A stretch of 64,000 bases of DNA from JANMDU01 sp031418715 (GCA_031418715.1 JANOJL010000031.1:129221-193220), one strand, 5' to 3'; positions 26,186-35,337 are shown, counted from the stretch's first letter. Translations and numbers: made by a program. The notes: generated by a model from the sequence alone, not told the origin.

Positions 26186-28378
26186 ATGACTAATAAGAAC
26201 CTTCTCGTTGAATTGTTCGTTGAAGAACTGCCACCCAAAGCTTTGAAGAAGCTCGGGGATGCCTTTGCATTGGTGTTGTTTGATCAACTCAAAGCGCAGG
26301 GCTTGGCGACTGTTGAGTCGAAGCTCACGAGCTTTGCCTCGCCTCGTCGCTTGGCGGCGCATGTCAGCTATGTGGCAAGCCAAGCTGCGGATAAAGCGAT
26401 CTCGCAAAAGCTGATGCCAGTTGCTGTCGGCTTAGATGCTGCGGGCGGCGCGACCCCTGCTTTGCTGAAAAAACTGCAAGGCCTCGGTGTTGGTGCGAGC
26501 GATGTTGCAAGCGCTGTCGCAGGGCTCAAGCGAGCGATGGATGGCAAGGCTGAGGCGCTGTATCACGAGAGCACGGCCAAGGGCGCGACGTTGCCGGAAG
26601 GCTTGCAAAAAGCATTGACCGAGGCGATTGTCAAGCTGCCTATTCCGAAGGTGATGAGCTATCAACTTGAATCGGGCTGCGAGCTGCCGGGCTGGAGCTC
26701 GGTGAGCTTTGTGCGGCCTGCGCATGGGCTGCTAGCTCTGCATGGCGAGACGATCGTGCCAGTGACGGCGCTGGGTTTGAAGAGCGGCAACACAACGTAC
26801 GGGCATCGCTTTGAAGCGCCTGTCTCGCCTGTGGTGATTGCGCATGCGGATGCATATGCGCAGACGCTTGAAAAAGACGGTGCGGTGATTGCGAGCTTTG
26901 AGGCGCGTAAGGCGGAGATTGCCAAGCAGTTGCAGGCTGCTGCTGCGAAGGTGGGCGGCAACGTAAAACCTATTGACGATGAAGCGCTTCTCGATGAAGT
27001 AACAGCTTTGGTCGAGCGCCCGAATGTGCTGATCTGCGAGTTTGAAAAGCAATTTCTCGATGTGCCGCAGGAATGCTTGATTCTCACGATGAAGGCGAAT
27101 CAAAAGTATTTCCCACTGCTCGATAGCGCAGGCAAGTTGACGAATAAATTCCTCGTGGTGAGCAATATTTCGCCCGACGATGCCAGCGCAGTGATTCAAG
27201 GCAACGAGCGCGTCGTGCGCCCGCGCTTGGCCGATGCGAAATTCTTCTTCGATCAAGACCGCAAGAAAACGCTTGAATCGCGCATTCCGCAATTGGCCAA
27301 AGTGGTTTATCACAACAAGCTCGGCTCGCAAGGCGAGCGCGTGGAGCGCGTGAGAGCGATTGCCAAAGCGATTGGCCAGCAGCTGGGTGGCGATCTGCTC
27401 GCTAAGCAGGCTGACCGCGCCGCTCTGCTTGCCAAAGCTGATTTGCTCACCGACATGGTGGGCGAATTCCCCGAGCTGCAAGGCATCATGGGTGGTTACT
27501 ACGCGCTGAACGATAAAGAAACGCCCGAAGTGGCCGCCGCGATTGAAGACCATTACAAGCCACGATTTGCGGGCGATGAACTGCCACGTAATCAGGTGGG
27601 TGTGGTTGTTGCTTTGGCGGACAAGCTGGAAACCTTGGTGGGCATGTTTGGCATTGGCAACTTGCCCACGGGGGATAAAGACCCGTTTGCGTTGCGCCGG
27701 CATGCGCTGGGGGTGATTCGGATGCTCGTGGAGCGTGCTTCGAATCAAGCGCTTGATTCGCTTCTGAAGATTGCTTTTGGGAGCTTCGAGCATGCTGCGA
27801 TCAGCAAGGAGCTCTCAGAGCAGAACAAAACTGCCGGGGCGGTTGCGTTCTTTGCTCCCGAAACTCCCGAGCTGGTGGCGAACTTCATCCTTGACCGCTT
27901 CGCCGGCAGCCTGCGCGAGCAAGGCTACAGCGCTCAAGAAGTCGATGCCGTGATCAGCTTGCGCCCGCAGAAACTAGCAGAAGTCGCGCAGCGCCTCGCC
28001 GCCGTGCGCGCCTTCGCGCAACTGCCCGAAGCGCCCGCTCTCGCCGCTGCCAACAAGCGCGTGGGCAACATCCTCAAAAAGGTTGAAGGCGCAGTTGAAG
28101 CCAAGATTAACCTCGCTTTGCTCCAACCTGGCGAAGAGCAAGCGCTCGCAGATGCTCTCAAAATAGTAGCTTCTCGTGCAGATTCCGCATGGGCGAACGG
28201 CCAATTTGAAGAAAATTTAAAGGCGTTGGCAGCGCTCAAAGATCCCGTCGATGCCTTCTTCGACAAAGTCATGGTCAACCACGATGACCCCGCCATCCGC
28301 GCCAACCGCTTAGGCCTCTTGGCGAGCTTGCACCAAGCCATGAACCGCGTGGCGGATCTGTCTAAGCTGGCTGCTTGA
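26186..28378 (+). CDS. glyS: Glycine-tRNA ligase beta subunit
   Basis: 730 residues from ATG 26186 (MTNKNLLVELFVEELPPKAL), a typical GlyS N-terminus; about 40 longer than E. coli GlyS (689). It contains the HD-like domain region (LADKLETLVGMFGIGN) and the C-terminal anticodon-binding/DALR part ending in LKDPVDAFFDKVMV. It works with GlyQ. In related genomes gmhB follows; here two extra genes separate them. Confidence 0.96.
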   Translation: MTNKNLLVELFVEELPPKALKKLGDAFALVLFDQLKAQGLATVESKLTSFASPRRLAAHVSYVASQAADKAISQKLMPVAVGLDAAGGATPALLKKLQGLGVGASDVASAVAGLKRAMDGKAEALYHESTAKGATLPEGLQKALTEAIVKLPIPKVMSYQLESGCELPGWSSVSFVRPAHGLLALHGETIVPVTALGLKSGNTTYGHRFEAPVSPVVIAHADAYAQTLEKDGAVIASFEARKAEIAKQLQAAAAKVGGNVKPIDDEALLDEVTALVERPNVLICEFEKQFLDVPQECLILTMKANQKYFPLLDSAGKLTNKFLVVSNISPDDASAVIQGNERVVRPRLADAKFFFDQDRKKTLESRIPQLAKVVYHNKLGSQGERVERVRAIAKAIGQQLGGDLLAKQADRAALLAKADLLTDMVGEFPELQGIMGGYYALNDKETPEVAAAIEDHYKPRFAGDELPRNQVGVVVALADKLETLVGMFGIGNLPTGDKDPFALRRHALGVIRMLVERASNQALDSLLKIAFGSFEHAAISKELSEQNKTAGAVAFFAPETPELVANFILDRFAGSLREQGYSAQEVDAVISLRPQKLAEVAQRLAAVRAFAQLPEAPALAAANKRVGNILKKVEGAVEAKINLALLQPGEEQALADALKIVASRADSAWANGQFEENLKALAALKDPVDAFFDKVMVNHDDPAIRANRLGLLASLHQAMNRVADLSKLAA

Positions 28379-28409
28379 CCAGCGAGTCAATTATTGACAA
28401 GATCAACGC

Positions 28410-28727
28410 ATGCCAACCCAACAATGGATTAATCAGTTCACGCTTGGCTTTCATCGCCTGGCGCTTGTTCGATTGCGCGAACAACCGCATCTGGTTGAGC
28501 ACGCCTTGCAAACATTGGATCGTTGGGAAGCACAGGGTGCTCAAGCGGGTAGCCAAATCTATCGTGATGAATGGCGGCAATTACTTCGCAGTGGTGTGTC
28601 GGCAATAGAGAAGCAGGTCTGCAACGAATCTGAGCATGCAACAACGCTACGCAGCGTGTCGCCTCTGGGATTTGTCATGTCTGAGCAGGAGCGCATTCAA
28701 ATACGCCAATCTGTGGTGATGCATTGA
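28410..28727 (+). CDS. Small hypothetical protein, partner of a nucleotidyltransferase-like gene
   Basis: 105 residues, no named domain recognised with certainty. The composition is soluble and helical: FHRLALVRLREQP, then ALQTLDRWEAQG, and a C-terminal SPLGFVMSEQERIQIRQ. Similar small proteins occur upstream of DUF6036-type nucleotidyltransferase-fold genes. Its stop overlaps the TTG start of the next gene by four bases (TTGA), so the two are translationally coupled. A toxin-antitoxin or defence pair is possible but unproven. Confidence 0.6.
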   Translation: MPTQQWINQFTLGFHRLALVRLREQPHLVEHALQTLDRWEAQGAQAGSQIYRDEWRQLLRSGVSAIEKQVCNESEHATTLRSVSPLGFVMSEQERIQIRQSVVMH

Positions 28728-29254
28728 AGCTATCTCAACTCATCCACGTCCTTCGCGCTGCCTCGGAGATCTCTGGCGAAAAGAGTTTTGTTTTGGTAGG
28801 CAGCCAAGCTGTGCTGCTGGCATTGCCAGCACCGGATGGGCGATTAACCTTGTCTGACGAGATTGATTTGTATCCTTCAATGGCTCCTGAGAAATCCGAT
28901 TTAATCGATGGTGTCATTGGAGCGCTGTCCATGTTCCATGACACGCATGGCTACCACGCAGATGGCGTTAGCCCTGAAACTGCCGTGATGCCCGCAGACT
29001 GGATGGATAGAGCGCGACTTCACTACTTTGGTGATATCACCGCCATCTGCCCTGACTTAACGGATTTGTGCGTTGGAAAAGTGGCTGCAGGTCGTGACAA
29101 GGATGCAGAATTTTTACGTATCTTATTGGCCGAGCATCATGTAGATTTAGCAGTATTGGTCGAGCGAATTGAGTCTCTCGATGCCAGCAAACACCCTGTA
29201 AATCACATGACTCAATGGGCTAAACGCCGCGCCCAAGAAGCAGGCCTCGTATGA
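28724..29254 (+). CDS. DUF6036 / nucleotidyltransferase-fold-like protein
   Basis: 176 residues starting with TTG that overlaps the previous stop. The sequence FVLVGSQAVLLALP followed by LSDEIDLYP resembles the G-[GS]...D-x-D core of minimal nucleotidyltransferases in AbiEii/DUF6036 proteins, here with D-E-I-D-L in place of the usual T-x-D-I-D-L. A CPDLTDLCVGKVAAGRDKD region follows, like the LxxxKLxxxRxKD found in that family. The stop overlaps the ATG of gmhB (ATGA). Function unproven; an abortive-infection or toxin role is an inference from the family. Confidence 0.65.
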   Translation: MKLSQLIHVLRAASEISGEKSFVLVGSQAVLLALPAPDGRLTLSDEIDLYPSMAPEKSDLIDGVIGALSMFHDTHGYHADGVSPETAVMPADWMDRARLHYFGDITAICPDLTDLCVGKVAAGRDKDAEFLRILLAEHHVDLAVLVERIESLDASKHPVNHMTQWAKRRAQEAGLV

Positions 29255-29820
29255 AACTCCTTATCCTCGACCGCGATGGCACGATCAATCAAGATCGGGA
29301 TGATTATGTGAAATCGGTGGATGAATGGCAGCCGTTGCCTGGCGCATTGGAGGCGATGGCGAGGCTGAATCAAGCGGGGTGGACTTTGGTGGTGGCCACC
29401 AATCAATCGGGGCTGGGGCGCGGGCTGTTCAATGCCACGGCGCTGAACGCGATGCATGCCAAGATGCACAAGCTGTTGGCGGCTGTGGGCGGCAAGGTGG
29501 ATGCGGTGTTTTATTGTCCGCATAAGCCGCAAGAGGTTTGCACTTGTCGCAAACCCGAGCCAGGTCTATTTTTAGAAATTCTTTCGCGCTATGGACTGGA
29601 TACCGCTATCGCGACAGTTCACACCGCAGGTGATACGCTGCGCGATCTACAGGCAGGCGCAGCGGTGGGTTGCATCCCGCATTTGCTGCTCACAGGAAAA
29701 TCACACGTTTTGCGCGGCACGCTCCCTGCGCAGCAAGCGCCGATCAATTTCCCGCAAGGCACGCTCGTGCATGAAGATTTGACCGCATTGGCAGAGCATC
29801 TGATCATCACTTATCCCTGA
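29251..29820 (+). CDS. gmhB: D-glycero-beta-D-manno-heptose 1,7-bisphosphate 7-phosphatase
   Basis: 189 residues, HAD family. Nucleophile motif LDRDGT (Asp7, Asp9) is followed by the zinc-binding cysteine loop CPHKPQEVCTCRKPEPG, diagnostic of GmhB. It removes the 7-phosphate in ADP-heptose synthesis for the lipopolysaccharide core. The start overlaps the preceding nucleotidyltransferase-like gene by four bases, and plsC follows 15 bp later. Confidence 0.95.
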   Translation: MKLLILDRDGTINQDRDDYVKSVDEWQPLPGALEAMARLNQAGWTLVVATNQSGLGRGLFNATALNAMHAKMHKLLAAVGGKVDAVFYCPHKPQEVCTCRKPEPGLFLEILSRYGLDTAIATVHTAGDTLRDLQAGAAVGCIPHLLLTGKSHVLRGTLPAQQAPINFPQGTLVHEDLTALAEHLIITYP

Positions 29821-29835
29821 ATACCCTCTCTATCT

Positions 29836-30585
29836 ATGGCCTACACGCTCGCTTTTATTCGCTCCACGCTGCACATGCTCTGGATGACGCTCACGGTGAT
29901 TCCTTGGGGCACAGCCGTGGTGATTTCTTCCCTATTTCTGAGCCCATCGCGCGTTTACTGGATGTGCGCGGGCTGGCTCAAGTGTGCGATGTGGGGGTTG
30001 AAGGTGATTTGCGGCGTGCATTGGAAAGTGCACGGGATGGAGAATTTACCGCAAGGAGAAAACGATGGCGCGGTGTTGCTCTGCAAACACCAATCCACGA
30101 TGGAGACGTTTTTGATGCCTTGCATCATGCCGCATCCGCTGGCATATGTGTTCAAGCGCGAGCTTTTGTGGGTGCCGTTTTTCGGTTGGGCGATGGCGCG
30201 GATGGACATGATTCATATTGATCGCAGCAAGCGCTCGGAAGCATTTAACAAAGTGGTGGCGCAGGGCAAGCGGGTGATGAGTCTAGGGGTGTGGGTGATC
30301 ATGTTCCCCGAGGGGACGCGAATTCCGCGCGGCCAAAAAGGCAACTATAAAACGGGCGGCACGCGCTTGGCCTGCGAGACAGGCCGACCCGTGGTGCCGA
30401 TCGCTGTGAACTGCGCCAAGCATTGGCCGCGCAAGGGGTTTGTTAAAACGCCGGGCGTGATTGATGTGGTGATTGGCCCGCAAATCAGCAGCATCGGGCG
30501 TGAGCCTGAGGAGATGATGCGTGAGGTCGAAAGCTGGATTGAAGCCAAGACGCGTCAGCTTGATCCGCAGGCTTATCCCACATAG
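29836..30585 (+). CDS. plsC: 1-acyl-sn-glycerol-3-phosphate acyltransferase (PlsC family)
   Basis: 249 residues. One N-terminal membrane segment (about 10-35) is followed by the acyltransferase block I HQSTMET (H-x4-E in place of the usual H-x4-D), block II near FKRELLWVPFFGW, and block III FPEGTRIPRG. It makes phosphatidic acid from lysophosphatidic acid in the inner membrane. Commonly follows gmhB in Burkholderiales. It converges on the next gene with a 1-bp gap. Confidence 0.92.
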   Translation: MAYTLAFIRSTLHMLWMTLTVIPWGTAVVISSLFLSPSRVYWMCAGWLKCAMWGLKVICGVHWKVHGMENLPQGENDGAVLLCKHQSTMETFLMPCIMPHPLAYVFKRELLWVPFFGWAMARMDMIHIDRSKRSEAFNKVVAQGKRVMSLGVWVIMFPEGTRIPRGQKGNYKTGGTRLACETGRPVVPIAVNCAKHWPRKGFVKTPGVIDVVIGPQISSIGREPEEMMREVESWIEAKTRQLDPQAYPT

Positions 30586-30586
30586 T

Positions 30587-31189
30587 CTATAAATAATTTG
30601 ATACTTGTGTTTGTACCTTCAATCCAAAACGTTTCTTTGCCCAACAATACAATGCGACCGCAAGACCAGCGATAACACAGGCGTAAGCGAAGACAAAAAA
30701 CGCAAACTTAATTGCTGCAAAACTGGAATAGAGGAGCGCCAAGTAAGAACTGAAATTGAGCGGATTCAGTAGCATCAGATAAGAAAGCACGTTTTCAAGG
30801 GCATCAGACAAAGGTGCAATGGTCGATAAAAGCGCGGCCATCAATGCGAAGCGATGCCATTTCACTTTCGAAGGGATTAACTTTGCAACGAACAGTAATG
30901 CAAAAAAATGCAGCAACAGCACTGAAACAATAAATATAAAATCAATATGCTGCGTTTGCACATAATTTGCTAGCGTTCCTTTGGAAATCAAAACTGCGTA
31001 CCAAGCCTTTAATTTCAGGTGATCAAACGACAATTGCGCTTCATAATAAGGAACAGGAAACATCGAGCTGATGTAGCTGGCATTCAGCCATTCGCTAGCA
31101 GCAAGATTAAATGTGAAGGCCAATAAAACAAAGATGGCTAACTTAAGGACGGATAACTTAGAGACGATGTTTGATAGGCTGTTAAGCAT
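30587..31189 (-). CDS. Unrecognised membrane protein, AT-rich
   Basis: 200 residues from ATG 31189 (a GTG at 31213 is an alternative). Four hydrophobic segments are visible: about 15-33, 85-105, 118-135 and 160-185, with a cytoplasmic-like KKRFGLK end. No family was recognised. Codon and base composition are clearly more AT-rich than the neighbours, suggesting acquisition by transfer. Confidence 0.6.
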   Translation of the reverse strand: MLNSLSNIVSKLSVLKLAIFVLLAFTFNLAASEWLNASYISSMFPVPYYEAQLSFDHLKLKAWYAVLISKGTLANYVQTQHIDFIFIVSVLLLHFFALLFVAKLIPSKVKWHRFALMAALLSTIAPLSDALENVLSYLMLLNPLNFSSYLALLYSSFAAIKFAFFVFAYACVIAGLAVALYCWAKKRFGLKVQTQVSNYL

Positions 31190-31321
31190 GATATTTAATA
31201 CGGTGATGATCACACTGCAAATATTAACGATCCATCGTATTCAGATGATTTCAGCTTCGTAAATTTTGATGTCGTTCATGTAAAGCACACGCGCATAAGA
31301 CCGACTAATCAAGCCAGACGG

Positions 31322-31555
31322 CTACTCATGAGGGTTGAAGGTCGAGCTCGGTCGTTTTCCCGAGACAGTATGCCCTCTCACCTCGATCTGGCCACCTACC
31401 TTGCAAAGCGCACTGAGGTTGCCTTCGAGCAGTTTGCGCCGAGGCGTCTTTTTTCCTGCGTTCCTACGCGTGCCTACTGTCCTGTATGAGACGAGAAACC
31501 CACCTTTGACGAAATCGGCTGTGTCAACGCCTGGCGCAGCATGTGTGTCGTTCAT
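31322..31555 (-). CDS. Hypothetical protein in an otherwise featureless gap (doubtful)
   Basis: 77 residues, MNDTHAAPGVDTADFVKGG..., with a basic middle (RRNAGKKTPRRK). No domain recognised, and an open frame also exists on the other strand (31335-31772), so coding status is uncertain. It lies in the 640-bp gap 31190-31829 between the AT-rich membrane gene and tag, where nothing else was recognised. Confidence 0.3.
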   Translation of the reverse strand: MNDTHAAPGVDTADFVKGGFLVSYRTVGTRRNAGKKTPRRKLLEGNLSALCKVGGQIEVRGHTVSGKRPSSTFNPHE

Positions 31556-31829
31556 ATTTCAAATGCTCAGCTCGCTCCGGCTGGATTCGAGCAGCTATGG
31601 CTTTCGGTTCAAGGCAGTTTGGTCGGTCGCGATATGTGTTGCAGCCTATGCGTTACTTGCCGCAAAAGAAATGAATCGCTTCGCGCCAAAATCGTCAGGG
31701 CGGTGGCCGCTGAGCCGTGGTCTGTCGCCCTTCTTGAAGATCGGTGTGCGAAATAGGTGGCAGCTTGCCTGAATGCTGAACTGCGCCGATCAAAGGCCAT
31801 GGCGCATAAACCAACAAGTACCAAAAAAC

Positions 31830-32471
31830 TCAAAACCGCTTCAATGCAGAGCGAGCCTCCTCGACCACAGCGCGGTGCGAGCAGCCTTCCAGATGATCGT
31901 TCACCACGCCCATGGATTGCATCAGTGCATACATCGTGGTTGGGCCAACGAAGTTGAAACCCATCTTTCTCAGCGTTTTGCTGAGAAGCTGAGATTGCTC
32001 AGTTTGCCCAAGCGTCACAGCAACTTCTGGCGTGATTTTCAAAGGTCGTTGTTTTGCAGTAGGCTCGTGTGACCAAATCAGCTTGGCCAATGCGCCAGTG
32101 CCTTGAGCATCGATCAAGTTACAGACGAGTTTTGCATTGTTGATCGCTGATTCAATCTTACCGCGATGACGAATGATGCCCGCATCGAGCACCAAGCGAT
32201 CCACATCTTTCTGAGCGAAACGCGCGACTTTCTCAAAGTCAAAGCCTTTGAAGACTTCGCGGAAGCGATCACGTTTGCGCAATACCGTGATCCAGCTCAA
32301 GCCCGCTTGAAAGCCTTCGAGCGTGATTTTTTCAAACAGCCTTCGCTCATCCACCACGGGCATGCCCCATTCATGGTCGTGGTAATGAATGTAGTCTGCA
32401 AAAGCCTCGCCCTGGCCGCACCATGAGCAGCGGTGTTTGCCGTCGGAATGTTTGATGAGAGAGAGTGCCAT
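31830..32471 (-). CDS. tag: DNA-3-methyladenine glycosylase I
   Basis: 213 residues. The N-terminal zinc-binding pattern RCSWCG, the YHDHEWG box, GLSWITVLRKRDRFREVF and the C-terminal GFNFVGPTTMYALMQSMG (with the HLEGCSHR zinc ligands after it) are all Tag hallmarks. It removes 3-methyladenine from alkylated DNA. The gene stands alone on the minus strand. Confidence 0.95.
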   Translation of the reverse strand: MALSLIKHSDGKHRCSWCGQGEAFADYIHYHDHEWGMPVVDERRLFEKITLEGFQAGLSWITVLRKRDRFREVFKGFDFEKVARFAQKDVDRLVLDAGIIRHRGKIESAINNAKLVCNLIDAQGTGALAKLIWSHEPTAKQRPLKITPEVAVTLGQTEQSQLLSKTLRKMGFNFVGPTTMYALMQSMGVVNDHLEGCSHRAVVEEARSALKRF

Positions 32472-32648
32472 GTCGGTGAGTTTACGCAGATTTTCTGCGG
32501 ATGAATTTGTTGCTTTTCTCCGGTTGTTTTGCTGGCATTCAGACGACTTCTTTCTGTTGAGAGCGGCTGCAATTTTGAGATATTCTGATGGCTATCAGGA
32601 GCGAGTACGCCATTCAAGCCATCATTTCCAGTAACCACTGCAAGTCAT

Positions 32649-32708
32649 GATTTTAAGTAAAAAAGCTCACTAGCCGTTATAGAATATGCCCAAAGTGCTA
32701 TCAAACTA
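32649..32708 (-). repeat. Palindromic repeat overlapping the argP stop codon
   Basis: TTTTAAGTAAAAAAGCTC, then TAGCCGTTATAGAATATGCCC, then GTGCTATCAAACTAG. The argP stop (32706-32708) is at its end. The ATAGCA half is diverged. Confidence 0.75.
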
Positions 32709-33641
32709 GGAGTCTTTGGTACTTTGCAGTAAATGCTCACGCGCCGCTGCAACCACAGCCGCCGTCAAACGCGCAGGCTGCGCAGACTCTTGACTCCAAT
32801 GGTGCCAATACAAAGGCACATCAATATGCTGGCCTGGAAATAAATCCACAAGCCGCTTCGATTCGATATCCCCACGCCACTGCAAGCGCATTTGCACATC
32901 GGCCTGCAAACCCCAGCCCAAGCCTTGCAACATAGCCAGATGGTAGGCATCGCCTGCGGGAAAGTAGTGTCGTGGATAGCTTGCCTCTGCCAAACCAAAT
33001 GTTTGCATGATGAAACGATCTTGCAACTTGTCTTTGCGGTTAAAGCACAGCGCAGGAAGCTGTAGCAGCGCTGGTGTGTTGGATGTTCGCTGCAAGCTTT
33101 GCACCTGTTTTGCCAAGATGGGACTGCCTAGGCAGTGATAGCGCATGGTGCCCAGTGGCTCGGCAGTGCAGCCGCGCAGTGGTTTGGAAAGCTCAGTCAC
33201 GCAGCCGAGCACATCGCCGTTTTGTAGCCATTGCAAGGTGTGCTCTTGATCGTCTACCACGCTATGGAGCAGCAGATGATGCTGCTCTAGCGTCGCCTGT
33301 ACGCCCGGCAAAAACCACGAAGCCAGCGAATCCGCATTGACCGCCACATTCAAAGCAAGCCATTTTGCGTCGTCAGTCGGTGAGGCCAAACGCTCCGCCA
33401 AATCGGCCTCGAGCAAGCGCGCGCGGCTGATATGTGCGAGCAGCACTTGGCCTGATCGCGTGGCCTGCGCTGTTTTACCGCGCACCAGCAAGCGCTGGCC
33501 AAGCTGAGCCTCTAAGCTTTTAATACGAATGCTCACAGCGGCCAGCGTGATGTGCAATTGCTTGGCCGCCAGGGCCATAGCACCCGTTTGCACTGTGGCA
33601 GCAAAGGCTTCGAGTTGTTTGGGGTCGAGCGACGATGACAT
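32706..33641 (-). CDS. argP: LysR-family regulator of arginine/lysine export (ArgP/IciA type)
   Basis: 311 residues. N-terminal winged HTH (residues about 4-63: LDPKQLEAFAATVQTGAMALAAKQL...AAVSIRIKSLE), followed by a LysR effector domain. It diverges from a LysE-family exporter gene with an 82-bp gap, the arrangement of argP-argO and of lysG-lysE, in which the regulator senses arginine or lysine and activates the exporter. The stop lies in a dispersed repeat. Confidence 0.87.
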   Translation of the reverse strand: MSSSLDPKQLEAFAATVQTGAMALAAKQLHITLAAVSIRIKSLEAQLGQRLLVRGKTAQATRSGQVLLAHISRARLLEADLAERLASPTDDAKWLALNVAVNADSLASWFLPGVQATLEQHHLLLHSVVDDQEHTLQWLQNGDVLGCVTELSKPLRGCTAEPLGTMRYHCLGSPILAKQVQSLQRTSNTPALLQLPALCFNRKDKLQDRFIMQTFGLAEASYPRHYFPAGDAYHLAMLQGLGWGLQADVQMRLQWRGDIESKRLVDLFPGQHIDVPLYWHHWSQESAQPARLTAAVVAAAREHLLQSTKDS

Positions 33642-33723
33642 GTATGAATTAAATCATTTTTAACTGAATAGATAAATAGTTAATTCGATTTAATTTGAAG
33701 ATAAGCCGCACCACAATCGCCGC
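33642..33723. promoter_or_regulatory. Divergent argP-argO control region
   Basis: 82-bp AT-rich gap between divergent start codons, with TTAATTCGATTTAATT and AATTAAATCATTTTTAA stretches. It must hold both promoters, and an ArgP/LysR site (T-N11-A type) is expected here. The exact operator was not resolved. Confidence 0.5.
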
Positions 33724-34341
33724 ATGAACATTTTTCTCTCTGGCATGCTGCTCAGCCTCTCTCTCATCGTGGCCATTGGCCCGCAAAATGCCCACGTATT
33801 GCGCATGGGTCTGCTGCGCTCGCATCTGGGCATCACAGTAGCGGCTTGCGCCATCACGGATTTGCTTTTGATTGGTATAGGCGTGCTCGGGCTGGCGCAG
33901 TTGGGCAAACTCTCGCCGCATATTCATACGGCCCTGGTGAGCGCGGCGATTTTGTTTTTGCTCAACTACGGCTGGCAAGCGGCCAAACGCGCTGCCCAGC
34001 CGACGCATTTGGGCTTAGAAGCCGCGCAGAAGACTGCGCCGCGCAACCGCAGCGCCGCTTTGTCTAGCGCTTTGGCTTTTTCTTGGCTCAATCCGCATGC
34101 GTGGATCGACACCGCCGTTGTCATCGGCACGGCATCACTGGTGTATGCCGCGCCAAATAACTGGGTGTTTGGCCTGGGCGCGGCGGCGGGCTCGGCGCTA
34201 TGGTTTGTTGGCTTAGGTTTTGGTGCGGCTGCGCTGGCCAAGCGGCTGGCACACCCAGCGATGTGGCGAACCATTGATGCGCTCGTGGTGATCACGATGT
34301 GGGGCACAGCGGCTTGGCTGGCTTGGGGTTTGATCGCATAA
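33724..34341 (+). CDS. argO: LysE-family amino-acid exporter (ArgO type)
   Basis: 205 residues, five to six membrane segments. The LysE/ArgO signature is clear: LSLIVAIGPQNAHVLRMGL near residue 12-30, then ITDLLLIGIGVLG, and SWLNPHAWIDTAVVIG (about 120-135) in the second half. Exports arginine and/or lysine from the cytoplasm. Divergent from argP, which probably activates it. Confidence 0.9.
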   Translation: MNIFLSGMLLSLSLIVAIGPQNAHVLRMGLLRSHLGITVAACAITDLLLIGIGVLGLAQLGKLSPHIHTALVSAAILFLLNYGWQAAKRAAQPTHLGLEAAQKTAPRNRSAALSSALAFSWLNPHAWIDTAVVIGTASLVYAAPNNWVFGLGAAAGSALWFVGLGFGAAALAKRLAHPAMWRTIDALVVITMWGTAAWLAWGLIA

Positions 34342-34359
34342 TTTTTAGCAACTATCGTT

Positions 34360-34420
34360 GCTATCTAATTCATAGCAACGTGCGCATATTTTATAACGGC
34401 GACAGGCCGATTTGGCATGA
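34360..34420 (+). repeat. Palindromic repeat after argO
   Basis: TTGCTATCTAATTCATAGCAA, then GTGCGCATATTTTATAACGGC and AGGCCGATTTGGCAT. Full copy, just before the terminator of the opposite gene. Confidence 0.85.
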
Positions 34421-34450
34421 AAAAAGCCACTGGCTTGAGGCGCAGCGGCT
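34420..34450 (-). terminator. Rho-independent terminator of the truncated lipoprotein gene
   Basis: On the minus strand GCCGCTG pairs with CAGTGGC (one G-T pair) across a ten-base loop and is followed by a run of six T. It lies about 20 bp past the stop at 34470. Confidence 0.7.
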
Positions 34451-34469
34451 GGGATGAAGGGAGGAAGAA

Positions 34470-35337
34470 TTACGGTGCGATTGGGAAGGTTTGCGTCACG
34501 CCGCCGGCAGTGAATTTCGCCACATCGTTGGTGTAGTCAATTTCCAAGGTGTAGGCCAAAGAGGTGAGTTTGTAGACGCCGCTGTCTGTGGTCTCAGTGA
34601 ATTTCAAGGTGGTAGGGGTGGTCACGTCGAACTCTACATTGATCGTGGCGGGCAGGCCCGGTGTAGCCGGCACGCCAAAATCAGCCAGCTTCAGATCAAA
34701 GGCGTATTTGCCGCTCATGTCGATGCTGGTTTCCATATTTGCAGCGTTGTAACTGAAATCGATCAGGTAGTCGGTGAAGTTGATCGTGCTGCTGCCGTTA
34801 TCTACGTTGATATCGACGTTCATGGTGACTTTCGCTGCAATGGCTTCTGAATTATCCATCGCCCACACCAAATCTTTGATGACTTGGCTGCCTACGTAGT
34901 TGAACTTCACCACTTTACCGTCCGCACCTTCACCACTCACGCTAAAGCCTGAGTAGGTCGCAGTCCAAACACCGTTGGAGGCGTATACGCGAGGACCAGA
35001 GATGGTGATTGTTCCATTCAGCGTTGAGCCGTCAACCACACAATTGTTGTAGACAAGGTTGCTGATGTCACCATCTACTTGAGACGTAGTGGCAGTACCA
35101 GCGGGACCGTTCGAGCAGGTTGGAACGATATGAGGATCAGCCTGTGGTGATTCAAATGAAGATGCCATTGACATGGCAAGCGGCTTCGGCAAACCATACA
35201 CGCCCGCATCCAGCCCGTCTAAACTGAAACTCAAAGCGGTTTCTACTTGAGAAGCAGCCGATGTCAGGCCAGCATTGCTGCCTGCAGGCGCGGTAGGCGC
35301 AGCTGCGCCACTGCCGCCGCAGCCAGCGAGGAGGCCT
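34470..35337 (-). pseudogene. Putative surface lipoprotein gene lacking its 5' end
   Basis: The frame is open from the stop at 34470 up to a lipobox-like LLAGC-GGSG encoded at about 35334-35314, then mature low-complexity sequence (APTAPAGS) and about 270 residues rich in Thr, Ser, Asn and Asp, with no known domain. This looks like an exported beta-rich protein. Upstream of the lipobox the frame enters sequence belonging to the opposite LuxR-type gene, and no start codon is available for the missing signal-peptide n-region. An internal TTG at 35234 would give a protein with no signal. Probably inactivated by a deletion at about 35335. Confidence 0.6.

Noticed and set aside
26732..27793. Long open frame (353 codons) antisense to glyS
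   Set aside because: Shadow of glyS codon bias; the sense strand has clear family motifs across the same bases.
28152..28225. Possible repeat copy inside glyS (CTCAAAATAGTAGC...CGTGCAG...AACGGCC)
   Set aside because: The encoded residues line up with the native GlyS C-terminal region (ALxxA...G.....L.ALAAL) without added length, so the resemblance is probably chance.
31335..31772. Plus-strand open frame in the gap before tag
   Set aside because: Composition (many Ser, Arg, Pro) is that of a non-coding reading; no domain, and a shorter minus-strand frame is an equal rival.
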